From the NCBI GenBank assembly GCA_016717305.1, contig JADKFY010000003.1, positions 248,001-312,000 on the forward strand: 64,000 nt of DNA. Reading direction: 5' to 3'. The position numbers and the translations under genes are program-made. Positions 45,401 through 52,466 of the stretch are shown piece by piece (positions within the stretch are counted from its first letter, which is position 1; every line of letters begins with the position of its first letter). The notes under the pieces are model-generated. The model did no database searches. It was not told the DNA's origin and saw only the letters and a list, made by a program, of their open reading frames with translations. The stretch is from Flavobacteriales bacterium. GTDB taxonomy: Bacteria; Bacteroidota; Bacteroidia; Flavobacteriales_F; PHOS-HE28.

Positions 45401-45830
45401 CGAACTGCGCAGAAGCGTGCAGAACGCGAGCATTGAACAGAAGGACCCGTTGTTGATCTACAAGTTGGAGAGCTTCAATTTGTTCAAGGCCATGATCGAC
45501 CGGATCAACGAAGAAGTGATCGGTTTCCTTGCCAAGGCTGGTCTACCAACTGCGCAACTGAACGTGCAAGAAGCACAGAACCCTCGCGTTCCGCAACAAC
45601 GCTTGCAGACCAGCCGGACGGACGTACCCCAGCACCGAAACCAAAGCAGCACAGCGAACGGGCCTAGGCCAACAGCCGCAGCCTCTGCACCGGGTCGCGG
45701 GGCCATGCCGCCGCCGCAACAACGCCAACCGATCGAACCCGTTCGGGTCGAGAAGAAGGCCGGCCGTAACGACCCGTGTCCTTGTGGAAGTGGTAAAAAG
45801 TACAAGCAGTGCCACGGGAAGGAGGCCTAG
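42447..45830 (+). CDS. secA: Preprotein translocase subunit SecA
   Basis: A 1127-residue ATPase that drives proteins through the SecYEG channel. Walker A is EMSTGEGKTLVSTL with the lysine at 202; the DEAD-like box is IVDEVDSVLVDDARTPLIIS; motifs TYGTNNEFGFDYLRDNM, GMTGTAETEAQE, ATNMAGRGTDIKLG and QLRGRAGRQGDPGSSQFY follow in order. The C-terminus carries a Pro/Gln-rich linker and the zinc-binding SEC-C motif NDPCPCGSGKKYKQCHG. It is longer than the E. coli protein, as in most Bacteroidota, through insertions between about 310 and 530. ATG 42447 is chosen; the frame is open further upstream without conserved sequence. Confidence 0.98.
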   Translation: MIGSLTKAFKKVFGDKADRDLKEIMPLVELTKAEFAKLSNLSNDGLRSRTTDLKARITEGTKANSEKVEALRAEIEERADMPIHERETRYQEIDKLEEESVKQMETTLLEILPEAFAVVKETARRFKENSEMRVKATDMDRLLATERPDEIRIEGDQAIWKNTWNAGGTPVTWDMVHYDVQLIGGIALHKGKIAEMSTGEGKTLVSTLPVYLNALTGRGVHLVTVNDYLAKRDAEWMGPIHEFHGLRVDCIDKHQPNSPERRKAYLADITYGTNNEFGFDYLRDNMAHAPNALVQRKHHFAIVDEVDSVLVDDARTPLIISGPTPKGDIHQFDEYKPRVERLYAAQRQLVTKLITEAKENLKGLSDGTATKEQLEKGGLALLRAYRGLPKNNALIKFLSEPGVRAQQQKVENHYMQDQSKEMPKVDAELYFTIDEKQHGIELMEKGIDLISGDVNDPEFFIMPDVGGSIAEIEKSGAGTEEKAKRKDELLRDFGIKSERIHTVNQLVRAYALYEMDVEYVVMDGKVKIVDEQTGRILEGRRYSDGLHQAIESKEKVKVEAATQTYATVTLQNYFRMYHKLAGMTGTAETEAQELWDIYKLDVVVIPTNRPIVRNDAEDMVFKTKREKYNAVIEEIEALSKAGRPVLVGTTSVEVSELMSKMLKMRGVKHNVLNAKQHQREAEIVAQAGFTSAVTIATNMAGRGTDIKLGAGVKEAGGLAIIGTEKHDSRRVDRQLRGRAGRQGDPGSSQFYVSLEDDLMRLFNSERISKLMDRLGLKEGEVIQHSMVTASIERAQKKVEENNFGIRKRLLEYDDVMNSQRTVIYKRRHHALFGERLKLDILNMYYDVSASIANEYHGIGDFEGFQLELFRKLGTESPVDAEGFKSIKTPELVEQVYEAAMNAYVRHGKQIGAQAMPVITDVFLNQGQQYENIVVPITDGMKTMQVVTNLQKTYKTQGQELIGNIEKYITLAIIDNEWKEHLREMDELRRSVQNASIEQKDPLLIYKLESFNLFKAMIDRINEEVIGFLAKAGLPTAQLNVQEAQNPRVPQQRLQTSRTDVPQHRNQSSTANGPRPTAAASAPGRGAMPPPQQRQPIEPVRVEKKAGRNDPCPCGSGKKYKQCHGKEA

Positions 45831-45872
45831 GTTTCCACCTCTAGGCTGATCTTCCGAAGCATACATTTCGGA

Positions 45873-46592
45873 ATGCTTGTTTGGAAACGCATTTTGTTAC
45901 TTGGCTTCCAGTGTGCTGTGGTCAGTCTGGCTTATGGTCAAATGCACCTTGGACTTGATGTTCGTACAGGCATCATTGGCGCACTAGACACTTGGGACAA
46001 GAGCACCCGACAGGTGACCCAAGGAGGCAATGGGCCACTGATCGGTATCCGTGCCGTGCTGATCGACCAGGCAAGTAGGATCACGGAAATGTCGTTTTCA
46101 GCGGGTTACCAACTCCAACAATTCACCATACAAAGTGGAGGATCAGGTCTGGCCTATTCAAATAAGGATAGTCTGCGCATCACCTCTGGATGGATCACAT
46201 TGGGCATCGCTCCGTTGTTCGCCGTTTCCAAGGATCTCCGCACCAAATTCACGCTTGGCGCGAATGTTCTGCTCCCGTTACATGCCACTCGTACCGGTAT
46301 GTCCAGTTCCTTCGTACTATTCTCGCCTACATCCGGTCCGATCACCTACGATCACAACTCTTTTCGCTATGGAAAGTTCACGTTGCGCTTAGGATTAGGT
46401 CTGAACCGAACATTCGACATCGGCGAAAAGCTTGACGTTCAGATCGGTCCGTGGTTGGGGGCTGGTTTGTTGAATGAAGCCTCTGGTAATTTCATAGTGC
46501 GAACGCTCCAAGCCTTGCTTTCGGTCCAATTCACGCGGAAATTCGAACGTTCTATTTTCAAGGGTGCCGAAAGGCCATCTAGTGATTGGTGA
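45873..46592 (+). CDS. Outer-membrane-like protein, first of tandem pair
   Basis: A 239-residue protein with a signal peptide (MLVWKRILLLGFQCAVVSLA, then YGQ) and a mature part of alternating hydrophobic strands typical of small outer-membrane barrels. It shares an ordered pattern with the next gene: MHLGLDVRTGII at the mature N-terminus, ITSGWITLGIAP in the middle, GANVLLPL, and YGKFTLRLGLGL near the end. I do not recognise a named family. The motif TACATTTC ends three bases before the ATG. Confidence 0.7.
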   Translation: MLVWKRILLLGFQCAVVSLAYGQMHLGLDVRTGIIGALDTWDKSTRQVTQGGNGPLIGIRAVLIDQASRITEMSFSAGYQLQQFTIQSGGSGLAYSNKDSLRITSGWITLGIAPLFAVSKDLRTKFTLGANVLLPLHATRTGMSSSFVLFSPTSGPITYDHNSFRYGKFTLRLGLGLNRTFDIGEKLDVQIGPWLGAGLLNEASGNFIVRTLQALLSVQFTRKFERSIFKGAERPSSDW

Positions 46593-46709
46593 ATTCTTCA
46601 TTGATCGATCGATCCTTGTGTATGATAGGTAGTCTAACAGGCTCCTAACCTAGGGTCGAGTTGTTAGGACCTTGAAGTTCCGAAATGAGCCGTGCCCTAT
46701 TTCTACACT

Positions 46710-47390
46710 ATGCAAGCATCGTCCCATTTTGCAGGGGTACTGGGGTTCCTACTTGCCTTCGGGGCAGCACATGCCCAGACATACTTGGGTGCGGAGTTAC
46801 GAGCCGGGGTCGTAAAGCCGAAGTCATACGCTCCTTACGGTTCCAACTCTACCGATGGGAGCATTGGTACCACAATTGACCTCAGGATACTGCTCAGTGA
46901 TCGAATAGGCACAAAACTCATCATGAACTATGGGGTCGGGTACTTGCAACAATGGTACATCGTGCGAACAAGAGACGGCGGTCTTGGAGGCCGAACAAAC
47001 GAAGAACTTGATATTACCTCGGGTTGGTTGGTGCTGGGCGTGGCACCCGGCTGGGCAATGTCCCGAGACAAACGAACCACGGCGGAACTGGGCATTGATC
47101 TATTGATCCCAATTTTGGACAATGTCACGGGATACACGCGCACCTCCGGTCCTTATGGAAGTAGCACGTTGAAGTATGATAACGAACCAATTTCGTACGG
47201 AAGAACGAATGCGCGGATCGTTTTCTCCGCACATCAACTGCTCATATCCAAGAAGCCATACGTGATTCGGCTCGGTGCCGGTTCAGGATTCGGGTTCACG
47301 GAAGAATCGCAAGCGGCATCCAGCGTGCTTACTTGGCAGGCCTTTGTTTCGATCTCCATGATGTGGAAGCTCAGCAAAAAGGAGCCTTGA
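46710..47390 (+). CDS. Outer-membrane-like protein, second of tandem pair
   Basis: A 226-residue diverged paralogue of the preceding protein: signal peptide (MQASSHFAGVLGFLLAFGAA, then HAQ), mature start TYLGAELRAGVV, ITSGWLVLGVAP, GIDLLIPI and YGRTNARIVFS in the same order. I chose ATG 46710 over the GTG at 46692 because it gives a standard signal. Function unknown; a small barrel or surface-exposed periplasmic protein is likely. Confidence 0.7.
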   Translation: MQASSHFAGVLGFLLAFGAAHAQTYLGAELRAGVVKPKSYAPYGSNSTDGSIGTTIDLRILLSDRIGTKLIMNYGVGYLQQWYIVRTRDGGLGGRTNEELDITSGWLVLGVAPGWAMSRDKRTTAELGIDLLIPILDNVTGYTRTSGPYGSSTLKYDNEPISYGRTNARIVFSAHQLLISKKPYVIRLGAGSGFGFTEESQAASSVLTWQAFVSISMMWKLSKKEP

Positions 47391-47418
47391 ACTTCTCGAC
47401 CCTCCCCTACCTTCGGCA

Positions 47419-48033
47419 ATGCCATTTTGGGAAGGCTTCGGTTTCGGGTTGGCCACGTCGTTCTTGATCGGACCCGTCTTCTTCACCTTGTTGAAAGCGT
47501 CATTGGACCATGGTGCGCGAGGTGGCGCATTCGTGGCAACGGGGATCATTGCATCGGACATTTTGGTGCTTATGATCTGTAGAACAGGCGCAAATGGCTT
47601 GTTAAAACTCCACATAGGTGAAGGCTTCCTCGCCGTGATGGCGGGGATCATTCTTTTGGGGTTGGGAGTTTGGTACATTATGAAGCCGCAACCAGGACCT
47701 GAAGCCGAACGTCGGTTGGGCCGCGCGGACACCCTGCAACTTTTCAGCACTGGTTTCTTGGTGAATTTCGTGAACCCCTTTGTGTTCATGGTGTGGACCG
47801 GGTTCACCCTGCACGCTGCAACGGTACATGGCCACAACAATGATGGGGTCGTTTTCCTAGGTGCGATCTTGCTGGGCATCTTTATCACGGACCTGATCAA
47901 GGCATGGTACGCTCCAAAATTGAAACGGTGGCTTTCACCTAGAAATTTGAAAGCGTTGTACCGTGTGATCGGGGTCGTGATGTTGGTTTTCAGTCTTCGG
48001 GTGTTCATGCACGCGGCAACGACCTGGAACTGA
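47419..48033 (+). CDS. LysE family amino acid exporter-like protein
   Basis: A 204-residue inner-membrane protein with six helices, matching the LysE/RhtB translocator family: an N-terminal GFGFGLATSFLIGPVFFTLL motif (family text GxxxGPxF), a cytoplasmic loop, and the NFVNPFVFMVWTGF helix. Members export amino acids or related small molecules; the substrate cannot be told. The TACCTTCG motif ends three bases before the ATG, suggesting leaderless expression. Confidence 0.9.
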   Translation: MPFWEGFGFGLATSFLIGPVFFTLLKASLDHGARGGAFVATGIIASDILVLMICRTGANGLLKLHIGEGFLAVMAGIILLGLGVWYIMKPQPGPEAERRLGRADTLQLFSTGFLVNFVNPFVFMVWTGFTLHAATVHGHNNDGVVFLGAILLGIFITDLIKAWYAPKLKRWLSPRNLKALYRVIGVVMLVFSLRVFMHAATTWN

Positions 48034-48049
48034 AATCACAGCCGGCGAT

Positions 48050-48057
48050 TACATTTG
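48050..48057 (+). promoter_or_regulatory. Bacteroidota -7 promoter motif for DUF1761 gene
   Basis: TACATTTG, an exact consensus match, 25 bases before ATG 48083. Confidence 0.55.
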
Positions 48058-48082
48058 GTTGAACCTTAAAAGATCCAACGAA

Positions 48083-48580
48083 ATGGAGATCAATTGGTTG
48101 ATACAGGTCATCGCAGCGATCATTCCCTTGTTGATCGGTGCCGTTTGGTATAACCCCAAGGTATTTGGCAAGGTCGTTATGGACGCCAACCCTGGAACGA
48201 AGCAAGGCCATCCTGCAGCGGTATTTGGCGGTGCACTGGTGCTTGGCATTGTTCTTTCGTTCACCTATAAATTCCTTGGCGATCACCACTACGCCTTCCA
48301 GACGTTCTTCCGTCCAGAAGCAGAACATGGCGTCGGTGTGGATGTTGCGTCACCATTCGGCATCCAATTGAAGGAATTGATCGATGGCTATGGCACACGC
48401 TTTCATTCATGGACGCACGGACTTGCTCATAGCTTAATTGTCTCGTTCTTCATTCTGCTCCCGGTAATGGCGATCAACGACCTGTTCGAAGGACGGTCGT
48501 TCAAATATTTCATCACGATTTGGGGTTATTGGGTGATCACGATCGCCACCATGTATATGCTGTTGGCCCAGTGGGGATAG
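48083..48580 (+). CDS. DUF1761 family membrane protein
   Basis: A 165-residue inner-membrane protein with four helices. The opening INWLIQVIAAIIPLLIGAVW and the following YNPKVFGKVVM match the DUF1761 pattern (W-Y-x-P-x-x-F-G). A histidine-rich central loop (FHSWTHGLAHSLIVS) precedes the last two helices. No function is known for the family. ATG 48083 is used; the frame runs to 48059 without a better start. It converges with the YdjM-like gene five bases after its stop. Confidence 0.82.
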   Translation: MEINWLIQVIAAIIPLLIGAVWYNPKVFGKVVMDANPGTKQGHPAAVFGGALVLGIVLSFTYKFLGDHHYAFQTFFRPEAEHGVGVDVASPFGIQLKELIDGYGTRFHSWTHGLAHSLIVSFFILLPVMAINDLFEGRSFKYFITIWGYWVITIATMYMLLAQWG

Positions 48581-48585
48581 GGTGA

Positions 48586-49731
48586 TCACACACCTTTCAA
48601 ACGTTGCCAAAGCCCATTCATCAAGTCCTTGAATCCGTCCCCATCGATCGCGGGAGGAGGAAGAAGCTCCACGCGCAGATCGTTTCCTTCCGGGATCAGC
48701 TTGTATGAATAGACGAATGGTTTATCGGCACCAGGTTCTCCCAACTGACCGAAGCGCAGATCGCAGAACAACAACGTATCATCCTTCAACTTGATCACGT
48801 AGTTGTCGTCGGACAATTGGATCAAGCGTTGCACCTTATCGTTGTCCAACCATTTGCCCAATAGCGCGTGGTTCTTTGGGATAACAACGAGATCGACATC
48901 GGGTTTCTTGTCCAACAGCGAATAGTAACCCAGTCGATAGGCGTCTTGGCTGTTCACATTGGCCGTCCAAAGGATCGCGTTGAACGGAGTAGGTCTTGTG
49001 GAGATATCGGAATACGGAATGCCTTGTCGTTCCACAGAATGTTCCACCTGTTCAAAGGCGATGTACTTGAACACCAGTGTCAGCGCCATGTATACCGTGC
49101 TGATGCAGATACCGATCCAATTGAGGGTCCTTCTGCGCGGATCAGCACGGTTGAAGAACATGGCTATCGCAACGAAGACCAAGAAGGGTACAGTGTAAAG
49201 CGGATCCACCACGAAGATGTTGTTGTAGGCCACTTTCCACGGCAGCGGCCAGAAGAGTTGCGTACCCCATGTGGTGTGGCAATCGAGCAACGGATGTGTG
49301 ACCAAGCTCCACCAGAAAAGCCACGACCACTCTTTCACGGAAACCTCGTCGCTCCTGTTGCCCTTCCACAGGACCAATGCGATCGCTACAGCAGTGACGG
49401 CCATGATCAAAAGCCAAACATTCGTGGACCCCGCACCATGTACGAAGACCAAGCCAATAAGAAGGATGAATACCGCCAGCAATGATCTACGATGCTTCTT
49501 CACCCACCAACCGAGCAGCGGTGCCATGACCAAACTGAACAGGATGGAATGCGTTACACCACGGTGCAGTTCGTTCGCACGGAGATCATCGAAGAGCCAA
49601 CGTGAAAGAACGTCAAGGTCGGGAATGGTACCGGCGATCGCACCCCAAAGCATGGCCTTGTTCCCGATCTTTCGGCCAAGGACGACTTCACCCACGGCGG
49701 CACCCAGCACGATCTGTGTTACAGAATCCAT
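48586..49731 (-). CDS. YdjM-like metal-dependent membrane hydrolase
   Basis: A 381-residue protein of the YdjM family, annotated as metal-dependent hydrolases. The family histidines and aspartates are in DSVTQIVLGAAVGEVVLG, GTIPDLDVLSRW, NELHRGVTHSILFSL and THPLLDCHTTWGTQLFWP. Four or five helices cover residues 1-220; the C-terminal 150 residues are soluble and periplasm-like. Activity is presumed from the metal ligands only. The start follows the stop of the upstream gene with no gap, so the two are cotranscribed. Confidence 0.88.
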   Translation of the reverse strand: MDSVTQIVLGAAVGEVVLGRKIGNKAMLWGAIAGTIPDLDVLSRWLFDDLRANELHRGVTHSILFSLVMAPLLGWWVKKHRRSLLAVFILLIGLVFVHGAGSTNVWLLIMAVTAVAIALVLWKGNRSDEVSVKEWSWLFWWSLVTHPLLDCHTTWGTQLFWPLPWKVAYNNIFVVDPLYTVPFLVFVAIAMFFNRADPRRRTLNWIGICISTVYMALTLVFKYIAFEQVEHSVERQGIPYSDISTRPTPFNAILWTANVNSQDAYRLGYYSLLDKKPDVDLVVIPKNHALLGKWLDNDKVQRLIQLSDDNYVIKLKDDTLLFCDLRFGQLGEPGADKPFVYSYKLIPEGNDLRVELLPPPAIDGDGFKDLMNGLWQRLKGV

Positions 49732-50940
49732 TTAAGCACTCGTCTTCTTGAAGGGTGAGCGTAATTCGAACTCACCAGGCTTTACCCTTCGCAGGAACGG
49801 GCCGACGATGGTATTGGCCAGAGCGTTGCGATGCTTCACGTACCACAACATGTCCACGGGTTTGGCGCCGATCGAGCTTTTTGCTTGCTCTGCTGCACGA
49901 CCGAAATTGATCATTCGCAACTCTTTTGCGAACGCGTGGTCCAACAGGTCGAACAACATTCGTTGATAGATCATATGCTGTTTGTTCAGCGCATAATCGA
50001 TCCCTACAAAATGGGCATCCAACATATCACCCAGAAGGAAAGCGGAATTGAAGCCGACCATTTCACCATTCAGGAAAAAGCCATGGAAAAACATTGCTTC
50101 GCCCCACTGTGCCTTCCACTTCGGATACACCGCCACGTTGAGTCTTCCGAAAATAAAAGGGGAACGTTCCAGCACCTGATCGAAAAGCCGTTGCATCGTA
50201 GATAGATGGGCCGTGATCTCCTCAGCACTGAGATCCTTGATCACCAGACCTTGTGAACGTTCCATGATCGTATTGGAACGGGTGCGTGCTTTGGAGGTGA
50301 GGGCTTTGAAATGGTCTTCGAGGCTTTTCCAATCAAGAGGGAGCGCCATCACCATGTTCACATCCATGGCCAAAGGGTGGTAATTCTTCGTTTCCAAAAT
50401 GGCAGCGCCTCTATTCTCGTTCCGGTATTCCTTGAAGATCAGAACGGCCGGTGGTATGGCCAATCGTTCATCTGAACGCAGTTCGTGCATGGCCGTTTCC
50501 ACGGCGAGCACCTGGTGATCCAAGGGCACTGCCTCGATGAAATGGATCCCATGAGCGCCGCTATGGAACGCATTGCCACAGACGAGGCTACGGACCTTTA
50601 ATTCTTGAACGATCCGTGAGCCGATGGCCTTTCCCAGTCTACGCACTCCCGGCCCATAGTCGCTGCCGTTGTCTTCCACATCGAGTACTTGGAAATAGGC
50701 AATTCCGATCGGTTTGAATTCTTGGCAATGGAATACGACGTAGCGGAATTCCATTGACCCGACCATCGCATCCTCCAATGTACAGAGGTGGTCGTAGTGC
50801 AAATAGGAAACCGCATCCGTAGTAACGGCACTCCAATCCTCCCGACGGACCAAGTGGATGGAATCGTGGATACTGAGACGTAAAGGAGGTAATTCGGAGC
50901 GTGAATGTTCCAAAGGGATGGGGCTGTCCGGGGAATTCAC
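49732..50940 (-). CDS. GNAT-like acyltransferase, BioF2/FemAB type
   Basis: A 402-residue protein with an acetyltransferase-like fold in the C-terminal half (VAVYPKWKAQWGEAMFFHGF, FLNGEMVGFNSAFLLGDMLD, HFVGIDYALNKQHMIYQRML) resembling proteins annotated as GNAT or BioF2-like. The N-terminal half is mixed alpha/beta and specific to this group. Members of these families move amino acids or acyl groups to cell-wall or lipid acceptors, but the substrate here is open. A TAATTTCG motif on the minus strand at 50954-50961 is the likely promoter. Confidence 0.75.
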   Translation of the reverse strand: MNSPDSPIPLEHSRSELPPLRLSIHDSIHLVRREDWSAVTTDAVSYLHYDHLCTLEDAMVGSMEFRYVVFHCQEFKPIGIAYFQVLDVEDNGSDYGPGVRRLGKAIGSRIVQELKVRSLVCGNAFHSGAHGIHFIEAVPLDHQVLAVETAMHELRSDERLAIPPAVLIFKEYRNENRGAAILETKNYHPLAMDVNMVMALPLDWKSLEDHFKALTSKARTRSNTIMERSQGLVIKDLSAEEITAHLSTMQRLFDQVLERSPFIFGRLNVAVYPKWKAQWGEAMFFHGFFLNGEMVGFNSAFLLGDMLDAHFVGIDYALNKQHMIYQRMLFDLLDHAFAKELRMINFGRAAEQAKSSIGAKPVDMLWYVKHRNALANTIVGPFLRRVKPGEFELRSPFKKTSA

Positions 50941-51101
50941 GGAAAGTACGCGCCGAAATTACGGGATCTGATGGCCTATGGCTGCTCGCTGTTGGCCATT
51001 CATTCGAACGGGAAAGATCCGTCGATAGCGGATCGTTAGGTACTAAAAGCCGAAAGCCCCGTTTCCGGAGCTTCCTGCCTATTGGTGTATGGAGTTTGGT
51101 T

Positions 51102-51824
51102 CTAGAATTGGACCGGCATGCGCATTTCAACGCGTACCGGCAGTCCCTTTTCAGCACCGGGCTGCCAAGGTTGGGTGGACTTGATCATCTCCACCAATTG
51201 TTCATCCACTTCACCGGAATCCCCATCGATCACCTTGACATTACTGATCGCACCCGACTTCTCCACGATAAAGCTCGCGGTGATGTTCTTGTTCAGTTCC
51301 TTGCCGGGGGGCAATTTCACCTTCTCTGTAATGATCCGTACGAACTCCTTTTCGCCTCCTGGGGCCTTTGGCATGGTCTCGGCCAAGTTGTAAACGATGT
51401 TCAAAAGGGGTTCGTGATCGTAGACTTTCTCTGCGAGTGGTTGGCCCCATTTGTCGTAGCGCTCCCAAACACCGGTCTTGTATCCTAATGCATAATTACC
51501 CTTGCTCTCGATCTTTCCGTTGGAGTGGAAGAACACGAAAGGTCCTTGTTCGATCATAAGGGCTTCATCCTGGAACCGTCCTTCGGCCTTCAACTCCCCG
51601 GTCATGGTGTAGACCTTTCCGATGAAGAGATCACCATCCTTCCCTTCCTGCTGCAGGTAATACGTTGCCTTCCCTTTGGAAGTGGGTTCAAGCACCTCGC
51701 TCAAATAGACCTTTTCATTCTTTGGACCACCGTCGCCAACCGACATCACGGCCTGCATGGTTAGCACCGAGATCGTTGCTGTTACCAATGTGGCTTGAAG
51801 GGCGGATATGACGGAGGCTCGCAC
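51102..51824 (-). CDS. TonB C-terminal domain protein with MORN-like repeats
   Basis: A 240-residue exported protein. I chose GTG 51824 because it gives a good signal sequence (VRASVISALQATLVTATISV, then LTMQA); the open frame further upstream runs through repeats. Residues about 50-135 hold MORN/toxin-like sheet repeats (GELKAEGRFQDEAL, NGKIESKGNYALGYKTGVWE). The C-terminal 90 residues (NKNITASFIVEKSGAISNVKV, STQPWQPGAEKGLPVRVEMR) are a TonB C-terminal domain. It has no TonB transmembrane anchor, so it is a periplasmic or outer-membrane-associated protein rather than an energy transducer. Confidence 0.8.
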   Translation of the reverse strand: MRASVISALQATLVTATISVLTMQAVMSVGDGGPKNEKVYLSEVLEPTSKGKATYYLQQEGKDGDLFIGKVYTMTGELKAEGRFQDEALMIEQGPFVFFHSNGKIESKGNYALGYKTGVWERYDKWGQPLAEKVYDHEPLLNIVYNLAETMPKAPGGEKEFVRIITEKVKLPPGKELNKNITASFIVEKSGAISNVKVIDGDSGEVDEQLVEMIKSTQPWQPGAEKGLPVRVEMRMPVQF

Positions 51825-51940
51825 GGGGAATGGTCGTTTGTTATGGCGTAGTACGAGGGACGCATGAAAATGGTTGCAGCAAACGGGGGATAAACACAAG
51901 GGAGGAGGAATAGGACACAGGAAAGACACAAGATCCAAGA

Positions 51941-52030
51941 CACAAGTTGAGGCGCAGCCGAAATCCCGCACAGCGGGGACACAAGTTGGGGACGTAGACG
52001 AAATCCCACGCAGCCGGGGCGCAAGTTGGG
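51941..52030 (+). repeat. Tandem 39-40-base repeat, about 2.3 copies
   Basis: CACAAGTTG begins at 51941 and 51980, and the variant CGCAAGTTGGG at 52020. Copies one and two share the core CGAAATCCC followed by a small GC-rich hairpin (CCCGC/GCGGG in copy one). The third copy is truncated. Confidence 0.75.
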
Positions 52031-52171
52031 TCTCGGCATCGCACCAACAAGTCCTTGCTGCATACAGATTGCCGCTAGAACGACGTTCCAAAGAGATCTG
52101 AGCATTTCGACCGTTGAACTCATGAACATTTGGTCCAGATCAGCGAGAAGGGACTGATCTGAGTCAAACGT

Positions 52172-52232
52172 ACTTGCGGCCATGCCACTCGCGCCACGAT
52201 TCACGTGGTCCCAAATGCAAATAGCCGCAAGT
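52172..52232. repeat. Nested inverted repeat
   Basis: Outer arms ACTTGCGGC (52172-52180) and GCCGCAAGT (52224-52232) enclose an inner hairpin CCACG/CGTGG (52194-52208). It could fold as a small structured RNA or be the remnant of a mobile repeat. Confidence 0.5.
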
Positions 52233-52466
52233 CCACTTAGAAGACCGCATAATTACTGGTTGTGTTGGGGTACTCCTCTTGGCTTGAATTGACTGCACTA
52301 TCCATAACTTCATCGCTTCCGCAAGTCTATGTAGCTCATGTACCAAACATGCAAAACTGAGCAACAGAAGTAACGAGTTCCTCAAGACCATTGAATTGTA
52401 GAAGTTAAAGATGGCCGGGCCATCCATAGTGAACCGATGACTCGTACCGTCAGTGGCGCGGTCCCT

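Larger units (their letters stand above)
51825..52466. other. Long gene-free region with repeats
   Basis: About 640 bases without a credible gene. It holds the 39-40-base tandem repeat at 51941-52030 and a nested inverted repeat at 52172-52232. A minus-strand frame at 52164-52427 (87 codons) overlaps the inverted repeat and matches nothing I recognise. Confidence 0.5.

Noticed and set aside
51941..52030. Possible CRISPR array
   Set aside because: Only two full units with no distinct spacers and no cas gene nearby.
52164..52427. Minus-strand ORF of 87 codons in the repeat-rich gap
   Set aside because: Runs through the nested inverted repeat and ends in it; no recognisable domain.
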